DNA from: Ectothiorhodospiraceae bacterium
GTDB lineage: Bacteria; Pseudomonadota; Gammaproteobacteria; Nitrococcales; Aquisalimonadaceae
Reading direction: 5' to 3'
NCBI GenBank assembly: GCA_020831845.1
Contig: JAFIFV010000066.1
Span: 1-56,074, forward strand
DNA: 56,074 nucleotides
Every line of letters starts with the position of its first letter. The stretch's first letter is position 1. The position numbers were made by a program, and so were the translations under genes. The notes under the pieces were generated by a model that was not told the origin of the DNA, did no database searches, and was given only the letters and a program-made list of their open reading frames with translations. Shown one piece after another: positions 26,994 to 36,092 of the stretch.

Positions 26994-29300
26994 ATGATCG
27001 ACAGCTGGCGGTTTGCTGGGGCAGACCGTTCTGCAGACACCACCGGTGAAGCATCCACCGGTGTTTCCGCCTTTTCGACCCTGGAACTCAGGGCTCTGCT
27101 GCGCACGACCAGCGAATCCGTGCTGGTGGTGGACGACACGGGCCTGGTGGTCAAGGCGGCGGCCAGCGAAGCCACCCAGTGGGTGGCCAATGCACTGCTG
27201 GGCAAGCGCCTGGACGAGGCGCTGGACGAAACCTCCTCCCGTGCCTTCTATGAAGCCCTGCTGGTCAGCCGTCGCTACCAGCGCACCGAAACCGTGACCT
27301 TCACCCTGAGCCGGGACGGCCAGCAGCACAGTTTCGTGGCCACGGCCTACCCCCTGGAACAGGGTGCCGTGCTCTGCTCGGTCCGGGACATAACCCGCCA
27401 GCATGCAGTGGACACCGCCCTGGCCACCCGTTTCGAGATCGAGCGCCTGCTGGGCCGTTGCTCCTACCGTTTCATCAACATCCACCCCGACCGCATCGAC
27501 CTCGCCATCGACCAGACCCTTGGTGATCTCGGCATCTACTGCGGCGTGGACCGCGCCTACATCTATCAGCAGGCCGAACAGACCCTGACCAACAGCCATG
27601 GCTGGCGCCGTTCCGGGCTGAGCAGCGAACAGCCCGCCCACGGGCAGCGGCTGCATGCAGGCCAGCTTCCCTGGCTTGCCCGGCAACTCTACAGCCAGGA
27701 ACTGGTGACCGTGGATTCGCTGGACCAGCTGCCGCAGGAAGCCCTGCTGGAACGCACCCGCCTGCAGCAGGCCGGGGTGAGCTCTTTGGTGGTGGTACCC
27801 ATTATCTATTCCGGCGATGTCCGGGGCTTTCTGGGCGTGGACCGCGGGCCCGGTCACGACCGCTGGACGCGGGAGCAACTACATCTGCTGCGCTCCGCCG
27901 GCGAGATCTTCGCCAGCGCGCTGCAACGCAAGCAGTCCGAGCGCCGCATTTTCCGGCTCGCCTATTACGATCGTTTGACCGGGCTGCCCAACCGGCAGCT
28001 GCTGCGCCGCCGCGTCGGTCAGCTCTGCCAGTCCATGAACCAGCCGTTCGCCTTGCTGCTGCTGGATCTCAATGACGCCGGCATGATCAACGACCTGCTG
28101 GGGCACGACGTCGGCGACCTGCTGCTGAAAACCGTCAGCGCCCGGCTCGAGGCGTTCCTGCCGCACGGCCATCCGCTGGCCCGCTGGGGAGGTGACGAGT
28201 TCATCTTCACCATCCCGCTGAACGCGGGCGACATCGACGAACAGGTGCACCGCCAGGTCGATCGGCTACGGGATCTGCTGGGCAAGCCGGTTCGCGTTGC
28301 GGGACACGAACTGAGGGTGTCGGCCTGCATCGGCGTCGCCTGCCACCCGGAGCACGGGGGTGACGTGGACAGCCTGGTGCGTTTCGCTGAAATGGCATTG
28401 CGCCAGGCCAAGCATCAGAACCGGGACGGCCTGGTGATCTACGACCAGGGTCTGCAACAACGGGCGGCCAGCCGCAGCAGGCTGGAGAACCGGCTTCGCC
28501 AGGCTGTGGAGCGCAAGGCGTTCCGGCTGAATTACCAGCCCATGGTCTGCTTGCAGGACGGCGCCCTGGTGGCGGCCGAGGCGCTGGTGCGCTGGAACGA
28601 TGAGGAACTGGGCCGCATCCCGCCGGACGATTTCATCGGCCTGGCGGAGGAAACCGGGCTGATCGTACCCCTGGGGGAATGGGTGCTGGAGCAGGTCTGC
28701 TGGGACCTCGGAGCCTGGCAACGGGAAGGCCTGATGCTGCCCCGGGTCTCGGTGAACGTGTCCGGCCATCAGCTGCTGGACGATCGCTTCCCGAAAACGC
28801 TGGAAAGCCTGCTGAAGCGCTATCGCCTTCCCGGCCATGCCCTGGAACTGGAAATCACCGAAAGCACGCTGATGGAACGCGAGAAAGGCAGTCTGCCACT
28901 GTTGCAGCGCCTCCGCGAACTGGGTATCAGCATTGCCGTGGACGACTTCGGCACAGGCTACTCCAGCCTCAGCAAGATCAAGCATATGCCAGTGAACATC
29001 CTGAAAGTCGACCGCTCGTTCATTCAGGACATCTTCACCGACGACAACGACAAGGCGATTGTCATCGCCATCGTGGCCATGGCGCACCAGTTGAACCTGC
29101 GTGTGGTGGCGGAAGGTGTCGAGAACGAGGAACAACTGGCGTTTCTGCGCGAAACCGGCTGCGACCTGGTACAGGGCTTCCTGATCAGCCGGCCATGCTC
29201 CACCCAACGACTGCGGGATCTTCTCATCCGCGGGCAAACGCTGATTTCCGACCGCGTCGGCCCGCCGGGCATGCCGTTCGACCAGAAGCCGCTGTTCTGA
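26994..29300 (+). CDS. PAS-GAF-GGDEF-EAL c-di-GMP turnover protein
   Basis: A 768-residue cytoplasmic protein: PAS-like (about 30-135), GAF (about 150-310), GGDEF (about 325-480) and EAL (about 495-745). The GGDEF motif is intact (WGGDEFIF). The EAL domain keeps all catalytic signatures I can check: EALVRW, NVSGHQL, EITES, VDDFGTGYSS, KVDRSF and EGVENEEQ, so phosphodiesterase activity is expected. A longer in-frame ATG exists at 26880, but the extra 38 residues are low-complexity and unlike a domain, so I prefer 26994. It lies next to the EEP-family/dsbA genes, as a c-di-GMP gene does in Pseudomonas (from memory). Confidence 0.9.
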   Translation: MIDSWRFAGADRSADTTGEASTGVSAFSTLELRALLRTTSESVLVVDDTGLVVKAAASEATQWVANALLGKRLDEALDETSSRAFYEALLVSRRYQRTETVTFTLSRDGQQHSFVATAYPLEQGAVLCSVRDITRQHAVDTALATRFEIERLLGRCSYRFINIHPDRIDLAIDQTLGDLGIYCGVDRAYIYQQAEQTLTNSHGWRRSGLSSEQPAHGQRLHAGQLPWLARQLYSQELVTVDSLDQLPQEALLERTRLQQAGVSSLVVVPIIYSGDVRGFLGVDRGPGHDRWTREQLHLLRSAGEIFASALQRKQSERRIFRLAYYDRLTGLPNRQLLRRRVGQLCQSMNQPFALLLLDLNDAGMINDLLGHDVGDLLLKTVSARLEAFLPHGHPLARWGGDEFIFTIPLNAGDIDEQVHRQVDRLRDLLGKPVRVAGHELRVSACIGVACHPEHGGDVDSLVRFAEMALRQAKHQNRDGLVIYDQGLQQRAASRSRLENRLRQAVERKAFRLNYQPMVCLQDGALVAAEALVRWNDEELGRIPPDDFIGLAEETGLIVPLGEWVLEQVCWDLGAWQREGLMLPRVSVNVSGHQLLDDRFPKTLESLLKRYRLPGHALELEITESTLMEREKGSLPLLQRLRELGISIAVDDFGTGYSSLSKIKHMPVNILKVDRSFIQDIFTDDNDKAIVIAIVAMAHQLNLRVVAEGVENEEQLAFLRETGCDLVQGFLISRPCSTQRLRDLLIRGQTLISDRVGPPGMPFDQKPLF

Positions 29301-29318
29301 CGTCAGTCAGACGCCTCG

Positions 29319-30149
29319 CTACGGGACCAGGATAACGGATTCCGGCAACGACACTTCCATCATGATCGGCAAGTGGTCGGACAGAGGGTAGTCCACCACC
29401 TCGGCGCGCTCCACCCGCAGGGAATCGGATACCAGGATATGGTCGATGTTGCGGTGCGGCCGCCAGCTCGGATAGGTGTGGAGATGCGCCAGCGGCTCGC
29501 GCAGCGAAGTCCGGTTGAGCAGGTGGCGGAGTTCGGGGCTGTCGCCACGGCAGTTGAGATCCCCCATGACCACCACGTTCTTCAGGTCCCGCATCAACTC
29601 CGCGATATAGGCCAGCTGGTTCAGTCGGGTACGCTGGCCCAGGGACAGATGCATCAGCAACACATCCAGATCCTCGGACGGTCCGCCGAACCGCAGGTGC
29701 AGCGCGCCGCGGCCGGGAATCATGCCCGGCAGCCGGTGTTCCTTCACCTCCAGCGGCCGGAAACGGCTGAGTATGCCGTTGCTATGCCGGGCCAGCCGGC
29801 CGATACGCCGGTTGGTCTGGTCGTGCCAGTAGGGAAAACCGGCGCGCTGGCTCATGAACTCGGTCTGGTTGACGAAGCCGGTGCGCAGGCTGCCTCCGTC
29901 CACTTCCTGCAGCCCGACCAGGTCGAAATCGGACAGCAGATCGGAGATGCGCTCCAGATTCCGGGGCCGTTCCGCGTGCGGCAGCAGATGCTGCCAGCTC
30001 CGCGTCAGGTAGTCGCGGAAATGGCGGGTCTGCATACCAGTCTGGATGTTGTAGCTCATCAGGCGGAGGAGTCCACCCGCCTGGCGCCGGGGTTGCTCGA
30101 GGCTGGAAGGTGTTTCTGCCTCGGCCTCGGCAGAGGATACGGATTGCAT
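29319..30149 (-). CDS. Endonuclease/exonuclease/phosphatase family protein
   Basis: A 276-residue protein of the EEP fold (DNase I/AP endonuclease/sphingomyelinase superfamily). Catalytic and metal-binding positions are visible: Asn in MSYNIQ, Glu in GLQEVDGG, the DLNC motif in VVMGDLNCRGD and the final His in LSDHLPI. No signal peptide is seen, so it acts in the cytoplasm; the substrate may be nucleic acid or a phosphoester. The ATG at 30149 overlaps the dsbA stop (TGATG), so the two are co-translated. A longer frame upstream overlaps dsbA and is rejected. Confidence 0.85.
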   Translation of the reverse strand: MQSVSSAEAEAETPSSLEQPRRQAGGLLRLMSYNIQTGMQTRHFRDYLTRSWQHLLPHAERPRNLERISDLLSDFDLVGLQEVDGGSLRTGFVNQTEFMSQRAGFPYWHDQTNRRIGRLARHSNGILSRFRPLEVKEHRLPGMIPGRGALHLRFGGPSEDLDVLLMHLSLGQRTRLNQLAYIAELMRDLKNVVVMGDLNCRGDSPELRHLLNRTSLREPLAHLHTYPSWRPHRNIDHILVSDSLRVERAEVVDYPLSDHLPIMMEVSLPESVILVP

Positions 30150-30778
30150 CAGTTGATCCTGTCCCGTTCCTTCTGCACCAGGTAGTCGACAATCTGCAGC
30201 AGCTGATCCTGGCTGCGAGCCATGTTCATGTCGATGTAGTAACGCCCGTTCACTGCCATGGAGGGGGTGCTGGTGGCCATGTAGTTGCGCAGATTCTGCC
30301 GATAGCGGCTTACCTTGGTCTCGACGCCAAAGGATTCCCATTCATCGATCACCGCCTGCCTGTCCACCCCCTGTTCGGCAAAGACCTCGGCCACGCGCTC
30401 GGCATTGTCCAGCCGGTTGCCACGCTCGTGGTAGGCCACGAAAAGCGCGCCATGGACGTCATCCACAACGCCCAATTCCTCGGCCACCGCGTAGGCGCGG
30501 GCCAGCGGTTCGGAGCGCTGGTCGAACACCACCGGATGTTTCACCACCACAACGTCATCATCCACCTGTTCCGCGTAGCTGTTGATACGCGGCAGGAACT
30601 GGTTGCAGAACGGGCAGCCGTAGGAAAAGAATTCGCGGACCTCGATCCGGCCGTCGTCCACGGTGTCGACCTGGCGCGGCAGCTCACGGTAATGCGTCCC
30701 GGCCTGGAACGACTGACCCTGCGCGGCCCCGGCCAACAACAACCCCGCCGCGATCACGACCCCAAGCATCACTCGCAT
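30149..30778 (-). CDS. dsbA: DsbA-family thiol:disulfide interchange protein
   Basis: A 209-residue periplasmic thioredoxin-fold oxidase that introduces disulfides into exported proteins. A signal peptide (about 1-21, AAQG-Q) is followed by the active site CPFC at 55-58 in FFSYGCPFCNQ; classic DsbA has CPHC. The cis-proline loop is TSTPSM. The ATG at 30778 is chosen because GGGGAG lies seven bases upstream; another ATG 18 bases further up falls before that site. It stands between the cytochrome c maturation genes and the EEP-family gene, fitting periplasmic redox work on apocytochromes. Confidence 0.88.
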   Translation of the reverse strand: MRVMLGVVIAAGLLLAGAAQGQSFQAGTHYRELPRQVDTVDDGRIEVREFFSYGCPFCNQFLPRINSYAEQVDDDVVVVKHPVVFDQRSEPLARAYAVAEELGVVDDVHGALFVAYHERGNRLDNAERVAEVFAEQGVDRQAVIDEWESFGVETKVSRYRQNLRNYMATSTPSMAVNGRYYIDMNMARSQDQLLQIVDYLVQKERDRIN

Positions 30779-30951
30779 CTTCTTACTCCCCTTCACCGCC
30801 CGGGCGGGCGGGACACTGTTCTTGTGGCACCGGCATGCCGGCTACATCGATGCTATAGACCGCGACCGCGCCGCGCAGTTTCACCGGCAGCCATGCAGGC
30901 GCCTGAAACGGCGCTGCGAGGGAGCAGCGTCAGCCGCCGGACAACTGGATA

Positions 30952-32115
30952 CTACAGCTCCCCGTAGGAATGCAGCCCCGACAGGAAGATGTTCACACCC
31001 AGGAAAGCGAAGGTGGTCACCAGCAGGCCGACAATCGCCCACCAGGCCATGGGCGCGCCCCGCCAGCCCTTGGTGAATCGCAGGTGCAACCAGGCCGCGT
31101 AGTTCAGCCACACGATCAAGGCCCAGGTTTCTTTCGGGTCCCAGGACCAGTAGCCGCCCCAGGCTTCAGCAGCCCACAGCGCCCCGAGGATAGTGGCGAT
31201 GGTGAAGAACGCGAAACCGAGCGCGATGGTGCGGTACATGATGTCGTCCATGGCCTCCGCCGAGGGGAAGCCGCGCTGGCGCCAGCGTTCCGGATTACGC
31301 GACTGCACCAGGTAGGCGAGGCCCACCATGGCTGCGATGGCGAAGGCGCCGTACCCCACGAAATTGGTGGGCACGTGTATCTTCATCCACCAGCTCTGCA
31401 ATGCCGGAATCAGCGGGTCGATCTCGTGCGCCTGGCGATCGAAGTGGTACCAGAGCAGGAAGACCACGGAAGCGGTAATGATGAGCCCGACGAAGCCGCC
31501 CAGCGCCCTCGTGCGGTAACGCTGTTCGTAGTACAGGTAGATCAGGCCGGTGGTGATCGCGAACAGCACGAACACCTCATACAGATTGGTGACCGGGATG
31601 CGGCCGATCTCCGGGCTGATCAGGTAGGACTCCCACCAGCGCACCAGCAGACCGATGAAGCCCGCCGCCGAGGCCGTCCAGGTCAGCGCCGAGCCCACTT
31701 TCTGGGTGTATTCCGAGCGGGCGGCGAGGCCGGCGAAGTACACCACCATGGCGGCCGGGAACAGCGCGCACATCCACATGATGGCGGACTGGCTGGACAG
31801 CAGGTAGTTGAGGAAGAAATTGCGTTCCGCGGCGGCCAGGTCCGGATATTGCCAGATGGCGAACAGGGTCAGCGCGGCGACCACAACGCTGAACATACGA
31901 GCCGGCTTCCACAGCCAACCCACCCAGACCAGCGTCAGGTAGGAGATGTACAGGATGCCCTGCTCGTAGCGGTCCATCCAGGGCGCGAAATAGTAGCTGG
32001 CATAAAGCGTACCCAGCAGGAAGGTCCCGGCCCAGAGCCAGTCGAACCAGCTCAGGCGTTGGAAGAAACCGCGCTCATCAAAATGCTCGGTCAACGATTC
32101 CGGCGTTGTACTCAT
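30952..32115 (-). CDS. ccsA: System II cytochrome c maturation protein CcsA/ResC (CcsB type)
   Basis: A 387-residue membrane protein with about eight TM helices and the heme-handling WWD domain (WGGYWSWDPKETW, about residues 315-327). Conserved histidines lie in SWWMKIHVPTNFVGY and near the C-terminus (LSGLHSYG). With ResB it forms the heme export and cytochrome c synthetase complex of System II. It starts ten bases downstream of the resB stop. Naming varies between CcsA, CcsB and ResC; the function is clear. Confidence 0.92.
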   Translation of the reverse strand: MSTTPESLTEHFDERGFFQRLSWFDWLWAGTFLLGTLYASYYFAPWMDRYEQGILYISYLTLVWVGWLWKPARMFSVVVAALTLFAIWQYPDLAAAERNFFLNYLLSSQSAIMWMCALFPAAMVVYFAGLAARSEYTQKVGSALTWTASAAGFIGLLVRWWESYLISPEIGRIPVTNLYEVFVLFAITTGLIYLYYEQRYRTRALGGFVGLIITASVVFLLWYHFDRQAHEIDPLIPALQSWWMKIHVPTNFVGYGAFAIAAMVGLAYLVQSRNPERWRQRGFPSAEAMDDIMYRTIALGFAFFTIATILGALWAAEAWGGYWSWDPKETWALIVWLNYAAWLHLRFTKGWRGAPMAWWAIVGLLVTTFAFLGVNIFLSGLHSYGEL

Positions 32116-32125
32116 GGCCGATTCC

Positions 32126-34189
32126 TCAATCCTGCTTACGTCTGGCGGATTCCTCCGCCGCTTTCAAACGCGCATCCAGTTCGTCCGTCATCGCCTGGAA
32201 ACGACGCTGGAAGCCGATGGGATCCCGCGTGTTCGCCCCCGCGACCAGCACCTGGCAACCACCTCCGGCGAGGGGACGCATCCAGCACCAGGCTCGGCGG
32301 TGGGACACATAGAACATCAAGAATATACCAATGGTCAGCAGCGCAAAGCCCAGGTAGACGATATTCTGGCCCGGCGCCCGGGCAATCATCAGCCCGGTGG
32401 ACTGACGGTGCTGGAAATCCCGCAATTGCAGGAACACCGGAGCCGCGTACTGATCCATCGCGGACAGCGCGGCCAGCGCATCGCGGAAGAACTGCTGGCC
32501 TTGTTCATCCAGGTCGCTCACGGTCCGCACGTCCGTACCGTCCCGGGCCTCCTGGTAAGCTTCCCACAGTGTACGCTCCAGCGTCAGCCGGGAGAATGTC
32601 ATCAGAACCTCGCGTCGCTCCGAGGGGACCTGACGCTCATCCATGCTCGCTTCCAGGTAGGCCATGACCGAAGGGAAATCCTCCTCCATCAGCCGCCGCA
32701 CCAGTTCACGGGCCGTCTGGGCCACCTGCGGGACCAGCTGCGAATCCTCCAGGCCGAAGTCCGACATGGTTTGCTGCGCGCCACGCTCTGAGGCGGCCCG
32801 CAGTTCGTCCGGGTTACTGAGCAAGGTATAGAACCGCATGAACGTGTCCGGCCGTCCGCGCTCGTCAGCCGGCAGATGCAGATACCGGAAATCATCGGCC
32901 GGTGAACCGCGCACCCCGCTCAGGAAGAACTGCCGGCCTTCGACCTCGACAGGCAGCATATAGTTCTCGTACTCCCGCGCCTCCCCTGTGGGCGAGCGCA
33001 GACGATAGGTGAAGCTGGGCCCAACATTGCGGACATCGCGGCGGGTGACGGCTTCGGGTATTGGGCGCACGTTCATGGGCTGGAAGTCCTCCAGCTCGAG
33101 CTGGTACTCGCGGCCGTTGATCTCCAGCGGCTGGGACTGCAGCACCTCGCCGTCCAGCTCGAACGGGCGACGATCCTCCCCGGTCAGGGGCCAGGCGGTC
33201 AGCGCCAACTGGGAGCCACCGTCACCGAAACTGGCCTGATAGATGGCATAGCCATCGTAGATCAGCGGATGGTTCACCCTGATGGTCTGGTGTATGGGCT
33301 CATCCAGCTCCGGCGCGGTCAGCACCACATCGCTCTCGAAGGAGCTGGGCTCGCCGGTGTCGTAATGCTCCACGCGAAACTCTTCCACGTGCAGCCGGAA
33401 CGGCAGATCCTGGACCACGTAGCCGTCCTTGAGATTCAGGAATACCACCCCGGCACTGCGACCCTCGGGGATGTTCACATTACCCCGGAACGCAGCGCGG
33501 GTGACCGGCAGACGGCTGGAAGTGTCGATCTGGGAGACAGGAATATTGCGGGTTTCCACCACCAGGTCCCCGGTCCATTCCCGGAACTTGAGCAACAGAT
33601 TGCCGTCGATCAGACCACCGACGCAGATCACGACGATGGACAGGTGCGTGAAGATATAGCCCAACCGGTTGCTGCGGCCGGCCATGCCTGCCAGCAGGCG
33701 GGCCTCGCCGTGATTCTTGCCGCGGTAGCGATAGCCATGCCGTTGGAACGTCCTGGCCGCCAGTTGCTCCACCTCGGCCATCTGCAGCGCGCTGGTCCAT
33801 TCCCGCCGATTGCTGAACGCCCGCAGCGAACGTTCCTGCTGGTGTTCGCGGAACTTGTTCATTTCCCGCAACATGCCGGGCGAGTTCCGCGTCAGGCAGA
33901 CCGACGTGGAAACCACCAGAAACGCCAGGATGAACAGGTACCAGCCGGCGGAATAGACGTCGTAAAGCCCCAGCTGCTCGAACACCTGGAACCAGTAGGG
34001 ACCGAACTTCAGCAGGTAATCCGGATAGGGTTGGTTCTGCTGCAGCACCGTCCCGATCACGGAGGCGATACACACCACCACCAGCAGCGTGATGGCCAGG
34101 TTCATCGAACCGAGGAACTGGACCAGCACCGCAGCGGTGCCTTTACTGCGGCGCCTCGCAACCGACTGGTCTTGGGCGGTGGTATTCAT
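32126..34189 (-). CDS. resB: System II cytochrome c maturation protein ResB (Ccs1)
   Basis: A 687-residue membrane protein. Three TM helices lie near the N-terminus (about 22-45, 78-100 and 168-190) and one near the C-terminus (about 630-650), separated by a large periplasmic domain. The opening FLGSMNLAITLLVVVCIASV and YLFILAFLVVSTSVCL are typical ResB/Ccs1 segments. It binds the apocytochrome and works with CcsA. Its neighbour upstream is the cytochrome c4 gene, a plausible client. The region between about 265 and 600 is rich in charged residues, as usual for the family. Confidence 0.92.
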   Translation of the reverse strand: MNTTAQDQSVARRRSKGTAAVLVQFLGSMNLAITLLVVVCIASVIGTVLQQNQPYPDYLLKFGPYWFQVFEQLGLYDVYSAGWYLFILAFLVVSTSVCLTRNSPGMLREMNKFREHQQERSLRAFSNRREWTSALQMAEVEQLAARTFQRHGYRYRGKNHGEARLLAGMAGRSNRLGYIFTHLSIVVICVGGLIDGNLLLKFREWTGDLVVETRNIPVSQIDTSSRLPVTRAAFRGNVNIPEGRSAGVVFLNLKDGYVVQDLPFRLHVEEFRVEHYDTGEPSSFESDVVLTAPELDEPIHQTIRVNHPLIYDGYAIYQASFGDGGSQLALTAWPLTGEDRRPFELDGEVLQSQPLEINGREYQLELEDFQPMNVRPIPEAVTRRDVRNVGPSFTYRLRSPTGEAREYENYMLPVEVEGRQFFLSGVRGSPADDFRYLHLPADERGRPDTFMRFYTLLSNPDELRAASERGAQQTMSDFGLEDSQLVPQVAQTARELVRRLMEEDFPSVMAYLEASMDERQVPSERREVLMTFSRLTLERTLWEAYQEARDGTDVRTVSDLDEQGQQFFRDALAALSAMDQYAAPVFLQLRDFQHRQSTGLMIARAPGQNIVYLGFALLTIGIFLMFYVSHRRAWCWMRPLAGGGCQVLVAGANTRDPIGFQRRFQAMTDELDARLKAAEESARRKQD

Positions 34190-34323
34190 GCTAATCCTGA
34201 CCGGTTTGGCCGATAGAAAGTTGCAGGCTGTCGGGGTGGGTCACTGACTATCCGCGACCAACGCCGCAGAAACCGTCTTTGGCTGCCCCGTTTACGGCAG
34301 GGCGGGAATGGAAACACGTTGCC

Positions 34324-34373
34324 GGCTGCGCAGCAGCCGCCCGGACTGCCGCCCCGCCGAAGCGGCGGCGGCA
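34324..34373 (-). terminator. Tandem hairpins after the cytochrome c4 gene
   Basis: Two stems follow the cytochrome c4 stop on the minus strand: 34347-34373 (a GC-rich arm pair closing on a GAA/TTC turn) and 34324-34338 (GGCTGC-GCA-GCAGCC). Neither has a T-run, so termination is uncertain. The rest of the gap to resB shows nothing else. Confidence 0.35.
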
Positions 34374-34384
34374 CCCAGTTGTCT

Positions 34385-34999
34385 CTACCGGCTCTTGTAG
34401 AGCCCCTCGATATACGAGGAAACAGCGCGAATTTCGTCATCCGACATGCGCTCGGCAACGCCGCGCATGATGCGGTTGGCATCGGTGCTGCGTTCGCCGG
34501 ACCGGTACTTCTGCAACTGCTGCGCGGTGTAGGTTGCATGCTGTCCACCGATACGCGGGAAACCGGCCGCAGCCATGCCTTCCCCGGCCGGACCGTGGCA
34601 GGCGATGCACGCAGCCACGTTCTTGTCAGGGATGCCGCCGCGATAGATTTGCTCGCCCTTGTCCGCCAGATCCGGGTCGGCGCTGCCGATATCCGGGGTC
34701 TGCGAGGCGTAGTAGGCCGCGAGATCCCGCATATCCTGCTCGTCCAGGTCTGCCACCTGGCCGGCCATGAGCGCGTTCTCCCGCGTACCGTCCTTGTAGG
34801 CCACCAACTGCTCGAACAGGTAGCGCTCGCCCTGGCCGGCAATCTTCGGCCACTCGGGGTTGGTGCTGTTACCATCCGCTCCGTGGCAGGCCACGCAGGT
34901 TTCGGACAATTCCTGGCCACGGGAGATATCGCCTGCACTCGTGGTACCGGCAACACCCAGGGCAAGCGATGCGATGGCAAGACTCTGCCAGATCTTCAT
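34385..34999 (-). CDS. Di-heme cytochrome c4
   Basis: A 204-residue periplasmic electron carrier with a signal peptide (about 1-22, TTSA-G) and two c-type heme domains. The binding motifs are CVACH at 35-39 and CIACH in the second half, each followed by a methionine ligand region (NALMAGQVADL and NRIMRGVAERM). Cytochrome c4 passes electrons to terminal oxidases. ATG at 34999 is used; a GTG two codons upstream is possible because AGGAG is better spaced for it. A clear sigma-70 promoter lies upstream. Next to resB-ccsA and dsbA, which mature it. Confidence 0.93.
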   Translation of the reverse strand: MKIWQSLAIASLALGVAGTTSAGDISRGQELSETCVACHGADGNSTNPEWPKIAGQGERYLFEQLVAYKDGTRENALMAGQVADLDEQDMRDLAAYYASQTPDIGSADPDLADKGEQIYRGGIPDKNVAACIACHGPAGEGMAAAGFPRIGGQHATYTAQQLQKYRSGERSTDANRIMRGVAERMSDDEIRAVSSYIEGLYKSR

Positions 35000-35092
35000 G
35001 GACACCTAAGCTCCTGAACAGGTGGGCTGTTGTCAGCGGGCCGATGGCCACGGGCACTGACGCGACGCAGCCATGTAGGCAAAACGACTGGA

Positions 35093-35121
35093 TTTATACC
35101 AGTCACAGGGTGTGCGGTCAA
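35093..35121 (-). promoter_or_regulatory. Sigma-70 promoter of the cytochrome c4 gene
   Basis: On the minus strand TTGACC (35116-35121) and TATAAA (35093-35098) are separated by exactly 17 bases. The predicted start is near 35086, giving an 87-base leader before the ATG. This is the best sigma-70 match seen in the window. Confidence 0.65.
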
Positions 35122-35242
35122 TTTGCCGGCGGAACAGGTGCCCGGAATTGCGACGGTTTTCCGGTTCTGCGCCGGTCGCGCTTTCAGGGTAGATTAGGAA
35201 ACCCTTCACTTCAGCAGCAGAACGTCACGGATCAGGATTTCC

Positions 35243-35851
35243 ATGAACCCGCTCTATCAGCAGGCCCGCTTTCTGAAAAGCGTCAATCATCTGGACCAGC
35301 TGCCGCCGGACACCGGCCTGGAGGTGGCGTTCGCCGGTCGCTCCAATGCCGGCAAATCCAGCGCACTGAACGCCATCACGGGCCAGAAAAGCCTGGCGCG
35401 CACCAGCAAGACACCCGGCCGGACCCAGCTCATCAATCTGTTTCCGGTGAATGACAGCATGGCGCTGGTGGACCTGCCGGGCTACGGCTACGCCAAAGTG
35501 CCCGAGAAGATCCGCGCCCACTGGCAACGAACACTCCCGGCCTACCTGGCGGAGCGCAAGGCCCTGCGCGGGGTCATGCTGATCATGGATATCCGCCATC
35601 CGCTGAAGGACTTCGACTGCCAGATGCTGGACTGGACCACCAGCGGCGGCCTGCCGATCCATGTCCTGCTGAGCAAGGCGGACAAGCTGAAGCGCGGTGC
35701 CGCCCAGCAGACCCTGCTGGGCGTGCGCCGGGAGCTGTCGGAGCGCTTCCCCGGCGCCACGGTGCAGCTGTTTTCCTCACCCGGTCGTGTCGGCATCGAC
35801 GAGGCGCACGCCGTGCTGGACCACTGGTTCGGGCTGCGGGAAAGTCCCTGA
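35243..35851 (+). CDS. engB: Ribosome biogenesis GTPase EngB (YihA/YsxC)
   Basis: A 202-residue circular GTPase of the TrmE-Era-EngA-EngB group, needed for large-subunit assembly. G1 is GRSNAGKSS (about 33-41), G2 lies in [13 protein letters not shown]3 is DLPGYG, G4 is SKAD (TKAD in most homologues) and G5 is FSS. Full length. The gene is divergent from cytochrome c4 and convergent with polA across a small-RNA candidate, the same gene neighbourhood known from Enterobacteria and Pseudomonas. Confidence 0.95.
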   Translation: MNPLYQQARFLKSVNHLDQLPPDTGLEVAFAGRSNAGKSSALNAITGQKSLARTSKTPGRTQLINLFPVNDSMALVDLPGYGYAKVPEKIRAHWQRTLPAYLAERKALRGVMLIMDIRHPLKDFDCQMLDWTTSGGLPIHVLLSKADKLKRGAAQQTLLGVRRELSERFPGATVQLFSSPGRVGIDEAHAVLDHWFGLRESP

Positions 35852-35942
35852 CCTGCCATCTGCTCGAGGGCGTCTGCAACCGGCGGCGTCCACCGCGGAC
35901 GGGTGTCGCTGGCAAGGAACCAATTTCGGATAATACTGTCTC

Positions 35943-36073
35943 TAACGATGAGCGCCAGTGCCCGGCGCGGTCCGTTCGCTCTTTCCTGTAGTGGACGGAC
36001 AAAAGTCGGCCTAACCCCAAGGCCGCAGTATTGGCCCTGGTCTTTCCCCCCCGAGAGCCAGGGCCTTTCTTTT
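35943..36073 (+). ncRNA. Candidate trans-acting small RNA between engB and polA (Spot 42/ErsA position)
   Basis: A promoter-like TAATAC at 35931-35936, with CTGGCA 16 bases upstream, predicts a start near 35943. The ~131-base transcript would fold into four stems: GCGCC/GGCGC (35952-35968), GTCCGT/ACGGAC (35970-36000) with a CU-rich loop, CGGCC/GGCCG around TAACCCCAA (36006-36025), and an 8-bp terminator followed by TTTCTTTT. Open pyrimidine loops and a U-tail suit an Hfq-dependent RNA. The engB-polA gap is where E. coli encodes Spot 42 and Pseudomonas encodes ErsA (about 132 nt, from memory). Homology is unproven. Confidence 0.65.
36033..36073 (+). terminator. Rho-independent terminator of the small RNA
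   Basis: GGCCCTGG (36033-36040) pairs with CCAGGGCC (36058-36065), followed directly by TTTCTTTT. The T-run is only on the plus-strand side, so it serves plus-strand transcription (small RNA, and engB read-through), not polA. Confidence 0.8.
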
Positions 36074-36092
36074 GCCCGTCGGCGACGTTCCC

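Noticed and set aside
26784..27878. Upstream extension of the uracil-DNA glycosylase frame
   Set aside because: It overlaps the PAS-GAF-GGDEF-EAL gene on the other strand and has no domain; the glycosylase starts naturally at MSVDPAKC.
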